NCBI GenBank assembly: GCA_038025085.1
Contig: CM076146.1
Location: forward strand, 13,171,001 to 13,235,000
Length of the DNA stretch: 64,000 nt
Direction of reading: 5' to 3'
DNA from: Tetragonia tetragonoides
Lineage: Eukaryota > Streptophyta > Magnoliopsida > Caryophyllales > Aizoaceae
Program-made: the position numbers and the translations under genes
Shown here: positions 58,467 to 64,000 of the stretch, piece after piece
How positions within the stretch are numbered: the stretch's first letter is position 1
Layout of the letters: the number at the start of each line of letters is the position of its first letter
The notes under the pieces: generated by a model
Seen by the model: the letters and a program-made list of their open reading frames with translations, nothing else
Databases searched by the model: none
Told to the model about the DNA's origin: nothing

Positions 58467-58501
58467 ATGGCGGTATATAGTAACACCCTATATATAACGT
58501 C

Positions 58502-58520
58502 TCAAATTTTGATTACGAGG

Positions 58521-58529
<9 letters not shown>
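58502..58529. repeat. 28-bp direct repeat flanking the MULE, right copy
   Basis: Identical to 52224-52251 and running into an AT microsatellite. Confidence 0.9.

Positions 58530-58597
<68 letters not shown>
58523..58597. repeat. (AT)n microsatellite
   Basis: About 37 uninterrupted AT units. Confidence 0.95.
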
Positions 58598-58599
<2 letters not shown>

Positions 58600-58830
58600 G
58601 AGAACTCTAAATATAAATGAGAACTTGTAATCTGTACCGTCCAATTCAGAATGAACGACTGAGATGGACTCGGTGGGTTTTAAGTGACAAAAGACATTAA
58701 ATTAGCAGCAAAAGAAATAGAAAAAAAGAAGAAGAAAAAGGAGAAGGGATTGGGGGAAATGAACGACATTCTTCAATCTTCAGTATTCAACTCCTCTTTC
58801 TCTCTCTCCTCTCTTTCTCTCTCTCTCTTA

Positions 58831-59124
58831 GGCTTCGTTTACTAGGTTGCAATCAAATACAAGGCAATGCAATCATTTTATAGGGTAAATGGGAAGTGAA
58901 AAGTGAAGGAGTGGGAGAAGAGGTATAGGAAAAGTGGGGTTGATTGCATTATCCATTGTAATCACAATTGCTCAACTTTTCCCATGTAATGATGGTTACT
59001 TTGGATGGTGTAATCAATCTTACTTTTTCCATCTCCTTCCTCCCTTTTTCCTTTTCCACTTCCCATTTACCCTATAAAATGATTGCATTGCATTGCATTT
59101 GATTGCAACCAAGTAAACACCACT
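58831..59124. mobile_element. MITE with about 65-bp terminal inverted repeats
   Basis: GGCTTCGTTTACTAGGTTGC on the left and, reversed, AAGTGGTGTTTACTTGGTTG on the right run on in parallel through TGCAATCATTTTATAGGGTA and AATGGGAAGTG. TTA precedes the left end and a TTA lies at 59125-59127. Non-coding; PIF/Harbinger-like assignment is tentative. Confidence 0.7.
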
Positions 59125-59523
59125 TTAGTTCAATCATCAGCGACAATGGCATGGAGATAATGAGCACAACCACCGCAACCCCAACCACATCAACGGTGAA
59201 GAGACACAAAGAGAGCATTCGTCGATCTAGCAGACCCCAGATCGTCAATTCGCCATCCAGGTTCCTTCTTTTTTCTTTTTTCTTTTTCTGTCTGATTATA
59301 TTTTGAATGTTTTGGGTACTTTTAATTATGTTAAATTTATAATGGGTAACTCTAGAATTGATGGTTTGGGTGCTTAATTATGTTCTGTCACATGAATCTT
59401 TGTTGAAGAGAATGGGGTTTGATTGAAATATTGGACTTTTAGTTTGATTACATTGAATGGTGTGGAAATTGGGAAGTTGTCTATGTAGTACTGTATGATT
59501 GAAGAAGTTTAAGGTTTTTTTTT
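59125..59523. other. Intergenic with a short unsupported open frame
   Basis: A plus-strand frame 59103-59306 has a Thr/Ser-rich start and no known motif. It begins inside the MITE and is probably chance. Confidence 0.45.
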
Positions 59524-59531
59524 GGTGCATC

Positions 59532-60076
59532 TAGAGCCAGCAAAAGCTGACACGACACGATAACACGACACGAACCGGACATGAAATAAACGGGTTAGTG
59601 TTGAGATTTTTGACACGATTAACTTAAGCGGGTCGACACGAGTAACCCGTTTAGTTAAGCGGGTTGGGTTAGTGTTGAGATTGTCAACACGAAATTGACA
59701 CGCTCTGACACGATTATTCAAACATATCGAAAAAAAAGTCACTTAACTAATGATCATATCAAAAAATAAAGTTTAAATCTATGATATTCATTAATTCAAT
59801 TGAGTAATACACCAATGAAAGCTTAAAAGTGATGTTTCAATATTTCTTTACTACTTTTTATTAGTTTTTTATGTTATAATTTTTTTTTTCCTAGAAAGAA
59901 ATTAGATTTAAAAAGTTAAGCGGGTCAACACGAATAACACGATTATTAAGCGGGTTGGGTTAGTGTTGAAGGTTTCCGACACGATTAATAAATGGGTCAG
60001 GTTAGTGTCTGGAGATTTCTGACACGATTATATTTGACACGAACACGAACATGACACGACCTATTTGCCAGCTCTA
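59532..60076. mobile_element. hAT-type non-autonomous element with GACACGA arrays
   Basis: Ends TAGAGCCAGCAAA and, reversed, TAGAGCTGGCAAA. A perfect 8-bp duplication GGTGCATC lies at 59524-59531 and 60077-60084. The subterminal regions repeat ACACGACACGA and GCGGGTTGGGTTAGTGTTGA; the centre is AT-rich. 545 bp, non-coding. Confidence 0.93.
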
Positions 60077-60097
60077 GGTGCATCTGACATAATTAAA

Positions 60098-61251
60098 GGA
60101 AAATTTCCACTTTGGTACCCTGAGGTATTGCATAATCATTTTTTAGTGACCTGTGTTTTTCATATTTCCATTTTCGTCACCTAAGATATTAGATAAAGTT
60201 TCAGTTTGCTTATTGCCGTTAGTCCGTTAGATTTTTCCATCAGTTTGCTGACGTGGCCACTAATAAGACTAGGGTATAACTTGTACACATGGTCAATGAC
60301 CAAATTAACCCCCTTAAGTGAGTGTTATTTCAAAAAAAGAAAAAGTTTGGAAAAAAAATCACCCCATGTCCCACTCAGCTTCTCTCTCACTCTCTTGAGT
60401 AAAAAATCGAAAATTAATATGCAACGCTCATTGAGCTTCTAATTTCAATAGGGGTCTTCTAGTTTAAATCTGCAAATTCTTTTTTCCATTTATTTAATTT
60501 TCTTTTCAATTTATTCTCAGCTTATCTATATCTCAATCTCACTAGTTACTGTTAATGATGAACTTTGGATGAGCATGAGGTTACAGATCTGAAAACGTGA
60601 TCCCTAAAGGTCAAAATTTTGATGCGAGTTTTGGATGGGAATAGATAAGAGGATTACTAAGACGAGGAAATCGATACTAGTATGGCGCTCAACAATGGTG
60701 ATTTTGAGCTGCGATTTCGTGGCAGCCATGAAAGAAGAACAGAGGTGCTGAACCATGATTATCACAAAAGCGGTGAATTTGGGTTCGGGTGGGATAATGG
60801 AGGTGGGTAGAGAGAGAGTGGGGTGTAGATGATGAGAGAGGAAGTGGGGGTTAGGTGGTGGTGGACTGGTGGTGGAAGGGTGAAAAAAAGTGGTGGTGAT
60901 GGTGGATGGTGGTGAAGGAGAGAGAAAACGTGGTGGTGGTGGTGGTGGTGGATGAGAGAGAAAACATGGTGGTGGTGGTGGTAATGGTGGGATTAGAGGA
61001 GAGAGAAAGGAAAAAGATGTGGATGGAGAAGAAAGATGGGGTTGGGGAAGAAAATTACTAATTACCCCTCAAAAGAAAAGGAAAAATGCGTTGTTCATTG
61101 TTTATTAACAGAAAAGTTAAACGGAGGTGATGAAAAGTAGTTAAGTGAAACAAATTTAATTAACTCAGGTAACCAAAATGAAAATATGAAAAACACAGGT
61201 CACTGAAAAATGATTATGCAATACTTCAGGGTACCAAAGTGGAAATTTTCC
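60098..61251. mobile_element. Long-TIR non-autonomous DNA transposon
   Basis: GGAAAATTTCCACTTTGGTA and following, through TTGCATAATCATTTTT and GTGACCTGTGTTTTTCATAT, reappears in reverse at the right end, giving inverted repeats of roughly 100-160 bp. TAAA adjoins both ends, but a full duplication is not evident. The interior contains TGGTGG tracts and no transposase. MULE-type is likely but unproven. Confidence 0.72.
60925..60985. repeat. (GGT)n minisatellite-like tract
   Basis: GTGGTGGTGG runs interrupted by GAGAGAGAAAAC. Confidence 0.8.
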
Positions 61252-61660
61252 TAAAACTTAAATAGTTAAGCTACTCCCCGATCTGTTAGCTTCGGTAGCT
61301 AGTTGTCTGTGTAGTAGTGTATGTTTGAAGAAGTTTAAGCGTTTAACCTCTGTTTTTTTTTTTTTGCTCATTAAGAAGTTTAACCCCTGTTAGTTTGGAT
61401 TGAAATTGCCTGTAATTGTTTATAGTTACCCAACCATTGTCTGTTTTTATTTGATTCAACTTTTGAAAAGAATTCATAGTGCATAGTTGCCCAATTCTGT
61501 ACAGTGGGATTAACTGGCTATTTTGTTTATTCATTTTAGGGATTGTGGTTGTATCATATGTTTTAGTGTCTTGTTCTTTGATTGGCTCAGTCAAACATAT
61601 ACTTGTTTATGTCATTGTTAAACATGAAAGATTTTGATAAATTAAAGTCTGATTGTATAG
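61252..61660. other. Intergenic, nothing recognised
   Basis: AT-rich sequence; the reading frames present show no known motif. Confidence 0.5.
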
Positions 61661-61661
61661 A

Positions 61662-61733
61662 AGCCTATTAGCTCAATGGTGAAACATTGTACAATTGCAC
61701 AAAAAGATGTGGGTTCAAATCTCATATAGGTCA
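61662..61733 (+). pseudogene. tRNA-like sequence (tRNA pseudogene or SINE head)
   Basis: A box TAGCTCAATGG (61669-61679), B box GGTTCAAATCTC (61712-61723) and an acceptor-like pairing CCTAT / ATAGG at the ends give a tRNA-sized unit. The anticodon arm is poor and no terminator T-run follows, so an active tRNA gene is unlikely. Confidence 0.5.
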
Positions 61734-62600
61734 TGTGATTGCAATTTCATTACATGTTCTGTACCAGTATGGCCGTGTGATACCAAGTTTTCATTTGTTT
61801 TTAGAGGATTTTGGTACCAAACTTATAACTACATAAAGCAAGCACGTTTGAGACACAATAAGGGGTACAAACATTTTGTTTTCTTCATGTTGATATGCTA
61901 TACTGCTGCTGCAACAACTTGCAATTGTAAACTTGCTATTGTTTTCTATCATGGTCCTGCAACCCCTGCTGTTGCTATCTCTCTTATTGTACCACCAGCT
62001 GGTTGTTCTGTCTATATTGCTGTAGCAGCAGCTTGAGTTTTATGCTTAATTTATCATGTTGCTGCTGCTGCTGCTTATTGTTGTAATGTTTTTGGTGTAT
62101 TGACATAATAACTTTGGTGATTAATTAAAGACCAGAAGATAGAAAAAAAACTTTATTTCCTTTCACGAAAAAACAAGCATATCTCGTCATCTTATCCAGC
62201 ATTTTATTTGTCCTAAACAACCAAAAAAAACATTGTCTTAAGAAAAAAACTAATAGCTTCTGCTTTTAAAATAGCCTAAACTGGGACAATTGAACATTCT
62301 TGGTGTCAATTACATGGCAAACCTAGGCATACCCAGTAAGTAAGTATATGAAGAAAAAAACTGCTCATTTAGCTTTGGCTTTGTTATCAATCTGCTTCCT
62401 TGGACAATTTCAACTAGAGCAAAGAACGCTTGTCATCCACTAGACTTTGCAAGCAAAGCAATTTGCAAAACAAGCTTATAATCTTTGCCATTGATAGGTA
62501 ATAAGAAACCTGCAGAGACATGCATTATTACAGTATTATTAGATATATGCTCAAGTACAGTAAGTACACCAGAACTAGGGAAAAAAAAACTCACTGTGGG
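61734..62600. other. Probable 3' flank of the FAR1-related gene
   Basis: No further coding exon recognised. A plus-strand frame at 61695-62036 is Ala/Cys-rich without known motifs and is not supported. Confidence 0.45.
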
Positions 62601-64000
62601 TTAAGTGCATAGTTTATCAGGACAATTACGACTATCATGGGTTGCCTGTTGTCTACAAAATCTACAAAGTCTCTTTCTCTTTTCTTGTTGTTCCATTGCC
62701 TTCTCTTTCCCTCCTCTAATTCTCTGGCCACTTCCTTTGGTCATGGATTGCTTAGGAGGAAGGATCTCTACTTGCTCCGGGGAACTCGATCCTATAAAAG
62801 ACTCCAATTGTTGTATCTTGCTCTCACTTGTAGTGCCTTTAGACTCAGTCAATTGTTTTGAAACATTTTTTATTCCCTTCAAGGCAATAGTAAGCTTTTC
62901 AATCCAGTTATCGGAAATTAACTTGTCCTCACGCTCAAACTGGGAACAAGCTTGCAAAAGATTACCATCCACATCAAAAATAGGTTTGTTGGCTGCCATT
63001 TTGGTCCACCTATTCAAAATGTAATACTTTGGTAGTTCACACAAGGCTTTTCCTTTCAAAATACACAATATGTGACGACATGGGATGCCTTCACACTCAA
63101 ACATCTTACATGAACATTCGGCCACATGATTCAATGGATTATACAAAACTTGTCTAGTCACAACCTTCTTTTGGCTATTATCTATAATGCTTATCAATAA
63201 CCTTTCATCTAAGTCTTTCTTATCCCCAACTTCACAATCTATACAAGCAGCCCAGTACTCTTCTTGAAATTTGTAAAAATTCAAGTAAGTATATGTTTCA
63301 CCAGCATGCCTCTCCAAATCTCTATTCGTCTTCAACTCGGGCATCGAAGAAAACGTCTCATTGTCTGACATCAACTGACTATGCCTTTGTAATTCTATTG
63401 CACTCTCAAATCGCATCCAAAACTCAACCAGACTTAGATGAGGATTTGTGAAGTTGCTAAAAAAATTATTCTCACTCTCAGACCTCGAAGTCGTTCTCAA
63501 CACAACTCCTAAGAATATATCCCTAAAATACGCAGGTATCCACATATCCCGAATATTATACATATGTGAAAGCCAATCATTTTTTTTCCTGCCCAAAAGC
63601 TTCAATAACGGACTGCCAAGCTAATTCAAATTCTGCAGGTGCCTCTGAATTGTACACACAGGTTTTAAATTGTTTCTTAAAATCATCATAATTAGAGCAT
63701 CCCACTTTCTCTGAAAGTTTTCTCATTATATGCCATATGCAATATATGTGAGTAGATGTGTCAAATACCTCTTCTATTGCCACTTTTATTGCGGGATCTT
63801 GATCAGTGATGATACACACATGCTGATGACCCTCCATTGCTTCTAGGAATTTATCAAACAACCAAATAAAAGACTCAGCCTTTTCATCTCCGAGGAATGC
63901 AGCACCGAAGCTAATACAAAGCCTATGGTTATCAAGCCCAGTGAAAGGAGCAAAAATCATTTTGTATCTGTTGGTGTCATATGTGGTATCAAATGACACA
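62601..64000 (-). CDS. FAR1-related (FRS) protein, 3' part, frameshifted
   Basis: The frame enters from beyond the window on the minus strand and ends at 62601. It has MULE-derived transposase features: FDTTYDTNRYKM (first Asp), IITDQDPAIK (second Asp), CIWHIMRKL, and, after a frame change, TSRSESENNF (Glu). The SWIM zinc finger CSCKMFECEGIPCRHI lies at about 63120-63070, and a C-terminal CCHC knuckle CRFCRQQATHDSRNC near 62630. At 63583-63590 the coding strand has eight A where seven would keep one frame, so the two parts (64000-63577 and 63605-62601) join only across a one-base indel. FRS proteins are nuclear transcription factors domesticated from MULE transposases. The N-terminal FAR1 domain lies outside the window. 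Confidence 0.82.

Larger units (their letters stand above)
52252..58488. mobile_element. Mutator-like element (MULE) with PMD gene and transposase-OTU gene
   Basis: 6.2 kb bounded by terminal inverted repeats. GTGAATTGCTATTTATCGCC on the left pairs with GGGTGTTACTATATACCGCC read from the right, and both run into a 31-bp perfect match (52273-52303 and 58436-58466; core ACTCACCACCGCCCTTGG). CT-rich and then GC-rich palindromic DNA lies inside each end. Two convergent genes fill the element: a plant mobile domain protein (plus) and a MULE transposase joined to an OTU protease (minus). The neighbouring 9-mers TAATATATA and TATATATAA may be the target duplication, but the site is AT-repetitive. 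PMD and OTU domains are both known in plant MULEs; having both in one bounded element with readable genes is notable. Confidence 0.88.

Noticed and set aside
58217..58486. 89-codon frame upstream of the transposase
   Set aside because: Its first two-thirds translate TIR and CT-rich DNA; only the last part from ATG 58285 is used as exon 1.
61695..62036. 113-codon Ala/Cys-rich frame
   Set aside because: Starts inside the tRNA-like sequence, has no motif and no splice context.

Overview
The window reads as nuclear DNA of a dicotyledonous plant. It is AT-rich, gene-poor and full of nested transposable elements. Plant signs are split genes with GT-AG introns, a tRNA-Asp-primed Ty3/gypsy element, an initiator-tRNA-Met-primed Ty1/copia element, MULE, hAT, Stowaway and Tourist-like transposons, a FAR1-related gene, an allene oxide cyclase fragment, and plant-type snRNA promoter boxes (RTCCCACATCG). 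I cannot name the species.

Layout. 1-3260: intergenic, with a Stowaway-like MITE (1220-1641) and a hAT-like repeat block. 3261-11212: a gag-only Ty1/copia element with Sirevirus-like traits; its 5' LTR carries a hAT MITE that the 3' LTR lacks. 12151-12405: a second Stowaway-like MITE. 14076-15250: a tandem cluster of decayed U2 snRNA loci with recognisable USE and TATA boxes. 15359-26338: a complete but dead Ty3/gypsy element on the minus strand, with 5-bp target duplication and ~2-kb LTRs. 26600-31300: Helitron end, Tourist-like MITE, CTGAACTGAA-type MITE, two hAT-like repeat elements, a tandem duplication and a copia LTR/PBS relic. 31298-33380: a LINE-like retroposon.

33719-40265 is the one convincing host gene lying fully inside the window: a nine-exon minus-strand gene for a ~569-residue multipass membrane protein (At2g12400-like family). 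41650-42040 and 47651-48246 are 5'-truncated LINE tails carrying RNase H domains; the second has a perfect 19-bp target duplication and sits inside one arm of a long inverted-repeat element (47336-49017). 42235-45585 looks like a Pack-MULE carrying a broken allene oxide cyclase fragment. 46117-46497 is a hAT MITE with a perfect 8-bp duplication.

The most interesting object is 52252-58488, a complete Mutator-like element. Its ends share a 31-bp perfect inverted repeat. It holds two convergent genes: a plant mobile domain (PMD) protein on the plus strand, and a MULE transposase spliced to an OTU cysteine-protease domain on the minus strand. Each reading frame is intact except for one nonsense codon. 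GC-rich palindromic subterminal DNA, including a 52-bp perfect palindrome, lies inside the ends. The right edge (58831-64000) holds more MITEs, a long-TIR element and the 3' part of a FAR1-related gene with a one-base frameshift in an A-run.
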